The notes under the pieces are model-generated. The model was not told where the DNA came from. It saw only the letters and a list, made by a program, of their open reading frames with translations, and made no database searches. The translations under genes and the position numbers were made by a program. A stretch of 64,000 bases of DNA. It comes from Syncephalastrum monosporum B8922 (Eukaryota; Mucoromycota; Mucoromycetes; Mucorales; Syncephalastraceae). This document shows, piece after piece, positions 49,379 to 61,436 of this stretch. Positions within the stretch are counted from its first letter, which is position 1. Each line of letters begins with the position of its first letter. The stretch is taken from positions 164,016 to 228,015 of the forward strand of contig JNEN01000858.1 of the NCBI GenBank assembly GCA_000697355.1, read 5' to 3'.

Positions 49379-50632
49379 TCATCCTCCACTTTTCAAGGTC
49401 CGCGTTCCTTGTTGTTGCCCTTCGTTCGTCGGCACGGCCCAAAGACCGACGGCGACGAGCACACAACCAAGCCAGATACTTCCATACAGGACATGGCTTG
49501 TATCCTGATGGACTGGATAGTCGATGCGGGTCAGGTTGACATAGCTATGGTCTGCCTACCGTAGGTGAAAAAGAAAAAAGTTACCATTTGCCTTTTCTGT
49601 TCGTCTTATTGACACGTGAGTCTTTGAGTGACCTGTTCGACTTACCATCCAGGTCAGACCCTGTTCCATTTTTTCCAATTTGAGCAAAATCAGGCAGTTC
49701 AGGACATCGGTGGCCGGTCTCTCGAGGATCGTACCACCCAACGTTGCCTTGAGGAACGTCGTAATGTGGTCTACTACCGCTGCGACGGTCTGATTGGCTG
49801 TCGTCGCCGTGTCGCGTATGATCCCCAGCGCGTGCGTGTTGAGGTCCGTTTCGGTCCCCGCGATCCACGCATTGATATCCTCCATCGAAGGAAGCAAAAG
49901 TCCCAGTGTGAGCTGAGTCAGTGCGCCAACGACGCCTACAATGAGGCAATAGACGGCGAGCGGGTGGGTCATTGGATCGTACCACCGTGGCTGTGGTTTG
50001 CGGCGGAGTGACCGATAGACGAGGTACGTGTTGCCCGCCACAGATAGTAGCAGCAAGCAGCCGAGGACACCCATGATAGACTGAAAAACATGGCCCGTAC
50101 ACTCTTCCATGGGCGCAGGCTGCCACGCGCTAAAAGTTGTGTTGATATGGTGGGAAAGCGCGGTAAAAGGCTGGCGGAGCACGGAATCAAGGGCATCGAC
50201 GGCCTCGGGCGAGGTCCAGTTATGTACGCGTTCCTGAACTTGATGCATCGTGGTGGACAAGGCGGTGCTATCATCGTCTTGGCCCGTAAAAGCTTGTCCA
50301 ATCACATGGGCTGCTTGCTCGAGCCCTTGGGCTGCTCCCGCGACGACGTCCACCATGCCGTTGATCGTCAAGCCAAGCAAACAGCGATACGTCGACTTGT
50401 ATGCGCCCACCATCCAGAGCACAATCCCTTCGAGTGCGCCCACAGCCGTCACGAGCTCTCGGCCGGTATTAGCTGCAATCACTTGGCTGGCATGGGAGAT
50501 GAGCGGCACGAGGGCGCATGCCGTTTGAAACGCGGACTGGAGCTGATACGCATGCCACATCACGGTCGCTAGAGCGAGCGAGACTGGGTTGAGCCATACG
50601 AGGCTGTATGCTGCGGCCGCTCGGGAGACCAT
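49379..50632 (-). CDS. Prm1-like multispanning plasma-membrane protein
   Basis: Exons are 50632-49646 and 49555-49379, giving 387 residues. There are four or five hydrophobic segments: near the N-terminus (NPVSLALATVMW), LEGIVLWMVGAYKSTYRCLL, VFQSIMGVLGCLLLLSVAGN, LAVYCLIVGVVGALTQL and GSIWLGCVLVAVGLWAV. The N-terminal half (ACALVPLISHASQVIAANTG) and the phrase DVLNCLILLKLEKMEQGLTWM resemble fungal Prm1 (CLIGFKIxxxQKGLTW, CxxVExxGSxxASMPHY). Prm1 helps fuse plasma membranes during mating. It is shorter than ascomycete Prm1 (600-700 residues), so it may be a compact or early-branching form. Putative N-glycosylation sites (NTT, NWT, NQT, NLT) lie in the predicted outer loops. Confidence 0.62.
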
Positions 50633-51730
50633 GCGATAAACTTAAAGATGAGAAAACAAATCAACCGATAACAGACATAGCTGGCGATGCTATATGGAAA
50701 GCACTCCCAAAGAAGTGTGTCATTGCTGCTAGTCCTTTTCATTGTATCCTGTAAAATAAGGATGTGCCTGACAATGTCCTCATCATCGAGGACAAAGCGT
50801 CACTCCCCGTTCAAAGTGATGAATGAGTAGCATCCTTTCTTTGGTTTGATCGGTCCCTGCATGAACTCATCAAAGCCCCTCACTCCTCCCCTTTTTATTT
50901 GTGCCGGTCGTTCGCTTGTATTTTTTTACACAGAAGAACGCGCGCGCGCACACACACACACACACACGCTCGCAACTCAGCCCCTTACCCAATCTGGTGT
51001 GCATCTTTTGGGACGTTTTAGTGGGTCAGTCACGTTGCGCGCGCGTATTTCATGGATGCAAGGGGGTTTTAAAGGAGAACGTACAGGACTGGATGTTTTT
51101 GTTTGCATGCGTGGGTGATACATCCAAATAATGTAGAGATACTTGTATGTTTATGTGTGTACATCTGTCAGTGTGTATAATATGCTGCTCTCATTTGATT
51201 GGCTGCATGACTCGACTGCATCCGGCAAAACTGCAATGGATGCTTCACATTAGGAAAGCTGCTCTAGCTCATATGGAGAATATATGTATGTACTCGAAGC
51301 TTTATTAGACCGCATGCTGCAATTTTGGCAATAATCAAGGGAAAAAAACGAAAGAAAACGAAAAGGAAGAAAACGTCTGTACAATATGTGAATGGGATTG
51401 CTGAGGGTGTGGTGCTGTGTATATGTAGGTGTGTAAATATATATGAGGGTATGTATAGGAAAAGTTGTAGTACGCCGTCATTTTGGTATGTGTGTTGTGC
51501 TGTATGTATGGATGTGTCATGTCAAGGGAGAAAAGAATCAGAGAGGAGGAGCGGGCGGGGAATAAAGTAGAATGCATAGAGGTCGTAGTAGGGCCTTACG
51601 GAAGAGCCGAGAGCGAGTAATAAAGAGTATTAAAGTAGTAGTAATGACGGTGGTCGTGGTGGTGCTGTACCAATGTGCGAGTGTGATGGGCGTGTGTGTA
51701 TATATATACGTTGGCTGGTAGTAAAGAGAT
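50633..51730. other. Intergenic with CA/GC microsatellites
   Basis: About 1.1 kb between the Prm1-like start and the C2H2 gene stop. It contains an alternating GCGC/CACA run at about 50938-50968 and TG-rich stretches near 51145-51180 and 51400-51560. No gene seen. Confidence 0.5.
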
Positions 51731-52589
51731 TTAGAAGCAGTAGCGCGGAGCGGAAGGTGCGGGAGTATCAGGGAGGAATGAGACGCCGCTGTCGCGTCGA
51801 ATGTCGGGCGGGCAGAGCTCTTGCTGCTCCTTGAGGTAATGGGTCAAACCAGGCAGGTTTTGAACAGTGGACGGCGCATGTTGCTGGTAATGAGGGTGAT
51901 GCCACCAGGGCTGTTGCTGGGCAACGACAGGGAGGGGCCGGAGAAGGCAAGGATCGTCGCTCAAGGACGGGCTGCTGCTGCGTGTAGAAATGGACGGAGT
52001 GCGAGCGTACGACATGGGCGAGCTGTCGAGGCTACTGTGGGTCGAGCTCGGCGAAACCGACGAGGCATCCATCGAACGGCGCTCCTCGTGGAATGGGCGC
52101 CACTGGACGACTGGGCGGTTGCCGTCGCCGGGATGGTCCTGCTTCATGTGCTTGATCAGCATCGTCTTACGCACAAAGCTCTTGCCGCACGCTTCCGCGG
52201 GGCACTTGTAAGGACGCTTTCCGGTATGGGTGCGACTGTTGTTATGAGGTTAGACTTGAATTTGAGTTGATGCATTATTCTACATACCGATGCCGGGCCA
52301 GCGAGGAGCTGTCACCAAATGTCTTGTTGCAATACGGATACTCGCATGCATGCGGCTTCTCTCCCGTGTGGGTCCGAAGATGGACGGTCAGAGCTGACCG
52401 CTGGATAAAGCTGCGGCTGCAGCCAGGCTCAGCGCACTTGAAAGGTCGGTCGTTGGTGTGGATCCGCGCATGCCGCACAAGATCTGAGCGACGGCCAAAC
52501 GACTTTTGGCAGCTGCTGTATGTGCACTGGAATGGGCGCTGTTCGTCAAAGGTGAATTGTTCTTGGTGGACGAGTTCAGAAATCTCCAT
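51731..52589 (-). CDS. C2H2 zinc-finger transcription factor (four fingers)
   Basis: Exons are 52589-52288 and 52235-51731, giving 268 residues. Four consecutive C2H2 fingers occupy about residues 20-135: FQCTYSSCQKSFGRRSDLVR, FKCAEPGCSRSFIQRSALTV, HACEYPYCNKTFGDSSSLAR and YKCPAEACGKSFVRKTMLIK. The linkers are TNDRP, TGEKP and TGKRP. Finger 4 ends HMKQDH. The fungal array with RRSDLARH, IQRSALTVH and DSSSLARHRR helices is widespread in regulators, but I cannot name the orthologue or targets. The C-terminal half is Ser/Pro-rich, with Q/H stretches suited to activation. The intron splits finger 3's second His from the linker. A 3.4-kb gene-free region lies upstream, suggesting complex regulation. 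Confidence 0.88.
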
Positions 52590-55500
52590 GTTTGTCGAAG
52601 TTTAGAGAATTATTATAGAGTGGGATGGATGTATGAAGGAAAAAGTGTATAAACGCTGCTTGAATGTATATTAAAGATGGAAGTAAAGAAAATGTAAAAC
52701 GCAGAAAGTGGGCCATTTATATATGGAGCAAATTACTTTTTCTTTTTGTGTGTGTGTGTGTGTGTGTATAGGCGGGTGTGCGCGCGCGCCCGCGCAAAAC
52801 GTAAACGCGTGCGTGTGTAGGGGCAGTCTCATAGGGTTCGTGCGTCGTCGTCGTCGTCGTCCGTCGTCGTCCTCGTCGTCTGTTTTAGTGCAACTTTACC
52901 CCCCAATCCCTGTTTCCCCCCAACAACCCCTCCTCCTTGCGCTTTTTGTGTGTGTATACTTCATCTCCTGGTACATGGTGACATGCACGTCGAAACTACT
53001 AAGAGCAGCTGCGCCCCTGATTAGAATGAAAAAAGATGAGAGGTCTTACTACTGCTTCCCAATGTCTCGTGTTGGTAATATGGGAGCTACAGATATCCCT
53101 TTATTGTTGCTATAATACACGGCGTGCACTACGGAGTCACTACGCAGGGTTTCTGTGATCGCGCATTTTACGTTATATTACATTATTATTATCAGCGTCC
53201 TTGAGCACGAGTATGGACTCGATCAGTCCTTGGCTATATTTCTGGGAATTTTCGTGTGTGCGCGGAAACTCAAGGGCAGCGCATGTGCTTATGACTTAAG
53301 GTATGTTTGCATGTTATGCTACTGCTATTGTTACACGGAGAATGTAGCGGATACTGTCGGATTGGGGAAGGTAAGGAAGCCATAGACGAAGATGGCCAGC
53401 AGATAGACCCTTGACATCTCAGGATACTATTATTATTTTGCACTTATACTTTATGGAACGCGTGGCAAACATGGTGTTTGATGATGTCTTTATCTGTGTG
53501 TCATCGACATTGGCACATGCAAGTGCCGAATGGGTTCAGCGAATGATTGACAGCTATCTATCATAGGCTCATGCGAGGATAGCATTGTTAGTCGATTGCC
53601 CGGACATGAGGATTGTTATCATACCGAAAATAAAGGATTCATGCTTTTAGGCTTTTCTCTCTATCTTTTGTTTGTATATTCATCTCACGAAAATCGCCTC
53701 AGCTTGTTCGTTGGAAAACCGTACGACTTTATTAGGAGAGGGGAAGCATCGCCACACATACATGGTAGCGTGCACGCGCACACTCGCACACATACATCAC
53801 ACATTAAATTTCATGATCAACTTTCCATTTCTTCATTGCGCCGCTCCTGCTTTTAGGGACTCCCCAGGTCCCCTGCTGGGAAATGATGCGTCGTATGGAA
53901 GCAGCTATCTTTTTCTCTTCACTTCCACTCTAACGGAATGGCAAAATCATGAGGAACATTTGGTTGGTCTAAATTACCCCAATCTTTTTTCTTTTATTTT
54001 GTTTATTATGATCAGTAGACTATTATTTGTTGTGCATTTTGGCAGAGGGAAGAAGAAATCAGAATTCACATGCAGAAAAAGAAAGTAAAGTTAGAGACAA
54101 AATAAGCCGGGTACCCTGAACAAGAAGGAAAAGAAATAAGAATGAAATGTGAGAGTATGTATGTCCGTATGATATCTATAGGTCATATAGACTCAAGGCA
54201 TCATGTGGACCGTGCGCTCGAGAAATGGGCCGCCCAATGCGCACGGGGCAACACTTGGTTAGACACACACAGGAATCCATGTGCGCTCATTTTCCTCACA
54301 CACCCTCACACACCCTCACACACACACACCACACAGAGGCGGGGAAGAGTACCTGTCTAGACGGATAAGAAAAGAAGGCATTGGCATCTCCCTAATCTTC
54401 CATATGTTGCTGTATTAGGTTCAATGAAAAAGACGACATAATGTTCCCCTGCTCTGCCTCCCCTGCATCGTCATTCAATAAAAATGATTTACCTTCTCGC
54501 TATCTTTATCTTTAGGTATACTGCGCTCGCTTTGACATTTGATTCTGGCTAGTCCATTTAGGGTCGATCGAACGTACGTACGATGCACAGGAGATGAAAT
54601 TTTTCCTTTTCTTTTTCTGTGATCGAACCACTATTATATCCCCTGTTGTGCCTTGCTTAACTCTGTGCTTGTGCTGTCTTTTGCCTTTTTGCCTATTGCT
54701 TGTTTTTTTATTTTTTTATTTTTACTTCTTTCTTGCTTCCCCTGTCAACCTTGCCCTGCTCTTTTCATTTACCCAGATTCATCCATTTGTCCGCGTAACG
54801 CATGGAATGTCGCAGCCAAACGGAATGAAACTTCACATCTAACCGGACATCGGGGTGCGCACACGCATTACGGGTGATGCGCTGGTTGCTGCCGGTACAG
54901 AGAAGCATACCATATCATCTGCACATCCAGTATGCTCATGCTATGCGCAGGATTATTTACTATGGGATTGCTTCCATGTCCATGTTACATACATAGACGG
55001 GTACTGTTACGCAATGTTAATGTACAAACAAATTGACAGGGAATAAACAATCTACGCATCTTTCCCACTTTAAAGCAGCCCAACGGTTAGACTAGTCTGA
55101 CTTGCAGCTGTCCAGTTGTTTCCAATATGGATGGACCCTCGATCTGCAGCAATGTCAGTGGAATGGTGCGTTCAAGATTATTTTTTTTCCCAAGTGTAAT
55201 CCATGCAACATCCTGTACCCTTTCTTTTTTTTTATCACACTCCTTTTTCCTTTGCACCTGTGTTGTTGCTCCCCGAGTTCATTTGCGAAAAGGACCAGAC
55301 AACGCATCACCGCATTACATATGGGGAAGACATTTGCATTTGAGTTTTGTGTGTGATTCACAGATGATTCATAGACCCTATCTTCTCTTCCTTCTCGACC
55401 CTCTAGGTCCGCTCATGAATCCCTGTTCTACTGAACCCGTTTTGTTCTAGTAGTATCCTTGTTTTCCTACCAAGACACGTGCAACCAAGCAAAGCGCCCT

Positions 55501-55957
55501 TCTTGATTCGCTTTTTCTGTTTTTTTTTATGCTGACGTATGGGATCTCCATGACGGGCCCTGCCGCAGCGTACGTCGGTCCGTACGTGCCCTTCTCTGTC
55601 CTCCGGGTCCTAGCGTTTCTTTCGCTCCCCCAAATCCCCTCTTTCATTCAGCCTCCTCATCCTCCTTCAGCTCTTGTTTTCGATCATGGTCGCTGTGCAC
55701 CCCTCAATTGGGAATGGGTGTGTGTTTTTAGGCGGGCGCGGGTCCTTTTTTTTTTTTTTTCTTTCCTTCGTGTAGGACCCTCAATCCAGGTTCAAGGCGC
55801 CTATTGTTCTTCCTGGCCCTTGACAGGATGTTTTATGAAATGAGGTGTCTCCCCTATTTATTCTAGCATGTATGATACAGTAGGTTGGTATAAAGTACAC
55901 ACACGCGGGTGCACACGCGAGGCGCAATGTGAGGCAAAAGGGACGGTAGGTGTTTCT
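52590..55957. other. 3.4-kb gene-poor region upstream of the C2H2 factor gene
   Basis: It spans from the C2H2 start to the Pkr1 stop. It includes (TG)n at 52748-52768, a CGT-trinucleotide tract at about 52844-52882, CA-rich DNA near 54296-54335 and T runs near 54700-54730 and 55748-55762. No reading frame longer than about 140 codons looks coding, and no tRNA-like cloverleaf was found by eye. Confidence 0.5.
52844..52882 (+). repeat. CGT-rich trinucleotide tract
   Basis: Interrupted CGT/CGTC repeats in the region upstream of the C2H2 gene. Confidence 0.8.
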
Positions 55958-56279
55958 TTAATTTTGCTTGGTCTGCTGGTCCTTCTTTTTGAGGGCATCC
56001 ATTTCGGCCACGAACCTGCAAGAAGGCATGCATCAGAAAACTCTGCCTTTTTCAAAGGGGAATAAGCATGTTTGTTCTTTCTTACCAGCGGATAGTGACA
56101 AACAGGATTATCGATAGGAACAGGAGTGCAATGACGTGTATGTTTCCCCTCGTGGCAATCACCATGCCAGCCAGCGTCGCAAAGAGCAGGTAAAAGGCAT
56201 AATACATGAGGCGTACAACACCCGTGGCAGTGTACCCGGGCGTCATGATGGACTGCATCACATCATCGGCGAGTCCCAT
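55958..56279 (-). CDS. PKR1: Pkr1, V-ATPase assembly factor
   Basis: Exons are 56279-56086 and 56015-55958, giving 83 residues. The start is the ATG at 56279; the open frame further upstream begins with GTG. The N-terminal DDVMQSIMTPGYT matches the Pkr1 signature WxSIFTPG. Two membrane helices follow (YYAFYLLFATLAGMVIAT and IHVIALLFLSIILFVTIRW), then a short charged tail FVAEMDALKKKDQQ. Yeast Pkr1 is an ER protein needed to assemble the V-ATPase Vo sector. The lysine-rich tail could keep it in the ER. Confidence 0.88.
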
Positions 56280-57179
56280 TTTGACAACCACTTACGCACA
56301 AACCAACAATTTTGGGGCCAAGTGGCGTACTTTATCATACTGTGTGCGGACACTTAATCTGGTCCATATCAAGGCACAGAGCCTGTTTCAGAACAACACA
56401 GACGCGTCTTGCTCCATTCTTTTGGCGACACTGCTTCATAGTATCAGGATATTTAGCTTCATCGAGAGTGTGTAAACCTTATGGATGATATGCAGTAGCA
56501 ATCTGTTGTCTCAATAGAACAAAGTATTAATTTCCTTCCAGAGCTTTATGATATACATTTTTGGTTTGATGGATTTTTTCTTATTTTTGGGAATCGGGTG
56601 GATCGCATGAGCCTCGATGCGGCACACCCCCTCGTCTTCATACAAAACACACGTACACTTACGCATACGCTTACACATACACATACGCAAACCACACGTA
56701 TATGTAGGACGCACCTGTAGCTACAGACTGGAAAGAAGAAAAGGAGCGATCCCATCCAAGACTGAAAAGTGGGGGTTTCTCCAAGGAAGGAAGGGAGAGG
56801 AAATATGCCATATTCATGGCTTGGCCGCTATAAGATGATCGCCTAGAGATCATTATGCTCTTTATCACATGTAAATCTGATGCAACTTTCAGAATGGTCA
56901 GCACTGCTCCCTTGGGAGTGAGCAGGCTGTTGTAACTGATTGCTGTTTCGATTCTACCTCTCCTTTGTTGTTCTATCATACCTTTTTCAACAAGTTCTCC
57001 CGTCGTGACGCGATGTATTTTCTTCCCTAAGACAAGCACAAGCACAGGAAAGAACTCCTGAGTCTATGGGCCACCAAGACATTACATATCCATGGGGAAC
57101 ATCATTCGGCACCAGGCACGTCGCACAGAGTCGCCCTTGAGATAACGGCGCATTGAGCCCAATAATTTATGCCTTTTCA
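56280..57179. other. Intergenic between PKR1 and PTEN
   Basis: 900 bp upstream of both divergent genes. No coding or RNA feature recognised. Confidence 0.5.
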
Positions 57180-58480
57180 ATGCTCAACCAACTGCGTACT
57201 TGGGTGTCTGAGAATCGTCTGCGATACAATGAGGGTAGCTTTAACTTGGACTTGAGCTGTAAGTGAACGCGATCTACACGAGCAGAACCTAATGCCATAG
57301 TAGACATTACCGATCGCATTATTGCCATGTCCTTCCCTGCCGAGGGTTGGGAAGGCATATACCGCAACTCACTGAAGGAGGTCAGGAGGTCGTGATCACT
57401 CTACATTGCAGCATAGCCCTGAAATTGACTACTCTCATAAAGGTTCCTTGATGAGCGCCATGGTGGTCATTATAAGGTCTATAATCTGTAAGTCTGAACA
57501 AAAGGATGTTTCAAACTTCTCTTAAAATGGACAGACGGTCAGAAAAGTCGTACAAAGCAACTGTCTTTGATATCCCAGCTGTGTCCGACTACAGTTTCGA
57601 TGATCATCAGCCGCCACCTCTCGAGGTGCTACGCGCGCTCTGTCACGACGCAGAGACATGGTTGGAAGCCGATCCGCAGAACGTGGTAGCCATCCATTGT
57701 AAAGCTGGCAAAGGCCGGACAGGCACAGCTGTCGCAGCACTCCTTCTCTACATGCATCTCGTCCAAGACGCTGACGAGGCCATCCACCTGTATGGCGTAA
57801 AACGCACGACAGATGGCAAGGTTGCACAAAAGATTCTTATGCATACTTCCCCCGCGGCTGAATCTCATGACCGGATTGTAGGGCCTCACCGTGCCTAGTC
57901 AGATACGCTATGTACATTACTTTGATACGCTATTGAAGCACCCAGAGCAATGGGACGCCAATGTCCGTTTACGGCTTTGCCATCTCAAGTTGCACCCTAT
58001 ACCCTACAGCATAAAGCATGATGAAGGTAATGATTTATTTCATTTCGCATCACAGAGTCAATGCATCAAAGTACACGCCAGCCCATCCATAGTGTATCAA
58101 CATAGATATCGTGTTTTCCATCAACGATCGTATATTCGCTGCCAAAGATGGCGGCTGTCGTATAACGTCTGATCCGGCGGCATCGTCCGTGACCATAGAA
58201 CTACCGGAAGACGTGGAAGTTTCGAACGATTTCAAGATCTCCTTTTGTAGGGGTAATAAGGCAGGTGTTGTTTTGCTTCTGAGCACCTACACACGTGTGA
58301 GCATATATATACGCTAACCAATTCCGCCATTCTTCATAGAAAACGCCATTATTCCATTTTTGGCTGAATGCAGCTTTCGTGCCGTCAGGGGCCATCGTAC
58401 TCCCCAAAAGCGATCTCGATGGACCGACGCATTCACTACCAGATACTTTCGAGTTGGCCCTTTCTGTCACCGTGCTGTAA
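57180..58480 (+). CDS. PTEN-type phosphatidylinositol 3-phosphatase
   Basis: Exons are 57180-57258, 57304-57388, 57443-57487, 57535-57820, 57882-58026, 58106-58260 and 58340-58480, giving 311 residues. The phosphatase half starts RLRYNEGSFNLDLSYITDRIIAMSFP, as in PTEN (RRYQEDGFDLDLTYI...). The P-loop is HCKAGKGRT with Cys 125 and Arg 131, and Asp 93 in FDDHQPP is the likely general acid. VPSQIRYVHYFDTLL ends the domain. A short C2 domain follows (ELPEDVEVSNDFKISF, FHFWLNAAFVPSG). PTEN removes the 3-phosphate of PIP3; the lysine and glycine pattern of the P-loop fits that substrate. Human PTEN's regulatory tail is missing. The last residues TVL resemble a PDZ ligand. The intron 58261-58339 appears to use a GC donor. 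Several donors are weak (GTCGTG, GTTGCA). Confidence 0.86.
58261..58339 (+). other. Probable GC-AG intron in the PTEN gene
   Basis: AAG|GCAGGT to CTTCATAG. The GT donors nearby would put FHFWLNAAFVPSG out of frame. Confidence 0.65.
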
Positions 58481-58517
58481 TAGTATATACTTTCCCTTTT
58501 CTTTATTATGATACATA

Positions 58518-60143
58518 TCAGTCACATGGAAGCGGGGGTAAGAGCTTTTGTGACTTATATTCGGCTTTATAGTGGTGGAGAGTTCTTCGCAGTCGATTGC
58601 GGTCGTAGAGTTTCTTGACAAGCTTGATGAACTGGTCATCATCGGGCACACGCATCACAGAGCCGAGGATCTGCATGCATACGTCGAGGTCACCGGCCAG
58701 AAGTTTGTCTGTCTGGTGTGAGTCAAACAGGCCACTATGTTTTCTTGACTCATATTACCTTGATGGGACTGAAGCAGGGCCAAGGCAACAAAATAGAAAA
58801 TGTCGTAGCCAACCAAGAAATAAATATCCCATATCCGCAATAAGGTGTGGTATGGAACGACGCCTCCTGTAAACAGTGTGATGTACCATCGGGTGGCGTA
58901 GGCGTCGCTGGAGAGGCCTGTGTTATGCTACAACAGGTCTTTCTGCGTGAGTAAGGGAAATCGTATGTTCTGTTGCCTGTACGTACCAAATGATGATAGA
59001 GTCTAGGGAGATATTTTTGAATCAGGCGTTCTTGTATGTAAAAGCTTTCCATTAGGGCAGGGAAGCCTGGTATGTAGAGATAGTGCAGACCATCCCTTCG
59101 GAACATGTGTACGAGAATCTCGAATGCTTTCTAGACTCGTATCCATTAGAACAAAAGCCATGTTTGACTTTCCCTTTCTGATTGTCTCACCACTTCTTCA
59201 CAATAGAGCAGAAGCATGGCAACGATGTTGGTCATGCCTTGACAATAGCCCACTTCTTGATCAAGGGAAGCAAACGCGTGCAACACGTTAAACAGGGCAC
59301 GCTGGCCAGTACCGAAACGCTGACGGAACATGATATGCCCATTCATGGTCCGGGGAATGTCGAGGTCGATCTGGCGTTCATGCGGATTGGACTGTAATAG
59401 CAGCTTTGTGTATTGCTGCCGCAGGGCATTGTCCTGTTCTGCTGCACGCAGACCGTCTGTGCACAAAAAGAACCATGCGTCGCGCCGCCAGCAGTCGGGA
59501 ATACCCTTATAGACGCGCTTATAAAACTATGCCCTCTTGCTCAGTACATAGTTTTCGTTTCCTTTTCGTTCGCGGTATGCACGAGGACCTACTTTACGGG
59601 AGTATGGAAAGATATGGATGGAGTCGCCATGAAGGAGCTTTTGCTTGGCCATGTCGGCCCACTTGACGGACCGCTCTGATTCTTTTCTGCTTGCTCTAAG
59701 GAAACAGCAACATGCAAGGTCAGATGTGATGCAGTCTCACAAGCCTTATGTGCTTACTCTGGCATGAGGTCTTCCTCGTGATCGAGGAACCCGTATCTGC
59801 ACACAACGAAAATCGACACTTTTAAGCCAAGGACGCAAGAGTGGAGGCTCCGCACGTACCTGTCCGCTTGCGAAAACCACTTCTCCATTTCTTCAGTTAC
59901 GTCAGGTGGCTCAAGCGAGGCGCGTCTGTATTGTGCGAGAATGTCTTGCTGGTCACGGCGTGGTGACTGGCGAGCGTCAGACTGAGAGTCGCTCTGTAGG
60001 AGAATGCTGGAGCCAGGAGTTTTGATGGAAGTCAGATCAGTGAAGTCCGTGTCTGAAGATTCGTTTGTGATGGAAGAGGCGAGCAAAGGCGGGGCAGGCT
60101 GGCCCTGGCTCGCTGAAGTACTAATCGACGGGGCGGAATCCAT
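58518..60143 (-). CDS. TBC-domain Rab GTPase-activating protein
   Basis: Exons are 60143-59860, 59796-59758, 59695-59593, 59526-59191, 59130-58987, 58927-58759 and 58708-58518, giving 421 residues. After a Ser-rich N-terminus comes YGFLDHEEDLMPE and SERSVKWADMAK. The TBC domain (about 145-355) carries both catalytic fingers: Arg 156 in GIPDCWRRDAW and Gln 238 in VGYCQGMTN. Further matches are DLDIPRTM, FPALMESFYIQERLIQKYLPRLYHHL, YATRWYITLFTGG and RIWDIYFLVGYDIFYFVAL. Such proteins speed GTP hydrolysis by a Rab; the target Rab cannot be read from sequence. Two joints have near-equal alternatives (TTTTATAAG versus CGCGTC acceptor; GAA|GTGGTG versus GTG|GTGAGA donor). It is convergent with PTEN, with 37 bp between stop codons. 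Confidence 0.88.
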
Positions 60144-61222
60144 CGAATCAGAGAAAAGGCTTGATAGAAAAGAATGAGATCCACCCTTCGCGCATAAAGT
60201 TCTGTAAGTTTCACATTAGAACTGCGAATCTCACACCTAGAAAAATCACGCATTTTATAAAATGCCATTGATGCGCGTATCATGCACATCGTAAGGAAAA
60301 TGATATACAATAAAGCTCTGCAAACTACCTATCAGGCAGATGTGAATCCATAGCATAGATGCTACGGAGCTGCAAACGCATTATGCATTATGTGCTTTTC
60401 AAAGACGCCAAAAGTGAAACTCCCTCCGATTTTTGTATAACCTCCCGTGAGACTATCACTATATTTACCCGCTGGACTCGTATTCATCAATACAAACGGG
60501 CGACTTTATACCCGCAGACCCTTGTTCACCCAGTGCCATAAGATTTTTCATTGGCTGATTCGACTTAGATAACATACACTTATCCGCTGGGCTTGTATTC
60601 TCTGGACCACACAGTCCATTGTAGGGCGCTGTATCCTTTTTCTTTTTCTTTATCGGCAGATGATGTATCATCAACTCTCAATATACGTTTTTCGGATGTT
60701 CCTTGGCAACTTGGAGATTTGCTGAATACACCAATCCCTCGTTGATAACCATTCATTGAGGCAAAGCGGATCATATGCCAGCCTTGGGCCCTGATGTTAA
60801 ACGGAAGAACCAGCAACTAAACAAATGGTTTGCCACTGGCCACATTTGTGATGGTATGGTGGCGGTTGCAATTCGTTATCGACGGATGAATATGTTGTCA
60901 TCGGTATATAACTGATATATACGCTAGGCAAGTGCATGCCTATACCAGCCTGCAAAGATGAGCTCATTTTATTCTTGTGATTTTCCGAGAGTGACAAGGA
61001 ACTAACAACGAAAAGGATTCTGTGCTGTTTCGAATGATATATGTTACCAACTTTCTTGTCAGACTATAGACCCTTATTTTTGGATGTATTGATGTTGGTC
61101 AGACTCTGTTAATTCCAGTTGATTGAATTCATTGATACACTCTTTCCAGAAAGTAAATTCGCCCTTGTCGGGAAGTAAATGCAGCCAATGGAGAGAACAA
61201 AAATTCAGGTTGTACGAAAAAT
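60144..61222. other. Intergenic upstream of the TBC gene and transposon
   Basis: AT-rich. A 17-nt motif occurs twice as near-copies, CCGCTGGACTCGTATTC (60469-60485) and CCGCTGGGCTTGTATTC (60584-60600). No gene seen. Confidence 0.5.
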
Positions 61223-61297
61223 AAAAAATTCGCTCTGATGGAAGATGAATTCATCTGATGGCAAGAACAAAATTTATGTCGTACGAAATGTAAATTC
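61150..61297 (+). repeat. Diverged tandem/subterminal repeats beside the transposon
   Basis: Units resembling AGAACAAAA-TT...GTACGAAA-GTAAATTCG recur at about 61194-61232 and 61264-61297, with a shorter relative (AAGTAAATTCGCCC) at about 61151. They overlap the left arm of the candidate terminal repeat. Confidence 0.45.
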
Positions 61298-61365
61298 GTC
61301 CCCTCTAACAAATAGGATGGCTTGTTGCCAAGAATATTTTGTAGTACAAGCCTTGGATCTTTGCA

Positions 61366-61373
61366 TATATAAG
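61366..61373 (+). promoter_or_regulatory. Candidate TATA box of the transposase
   Basis: TATATAAG 64 nt before the ATG at 61437. Confidence 0.4.
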
Positions 61374-61436
61374 AGCATACCAAGCACTGGTCTTCCTTTT
61401 ATTTCTTTTTTACAATTACACTAAAACCGCATCATA

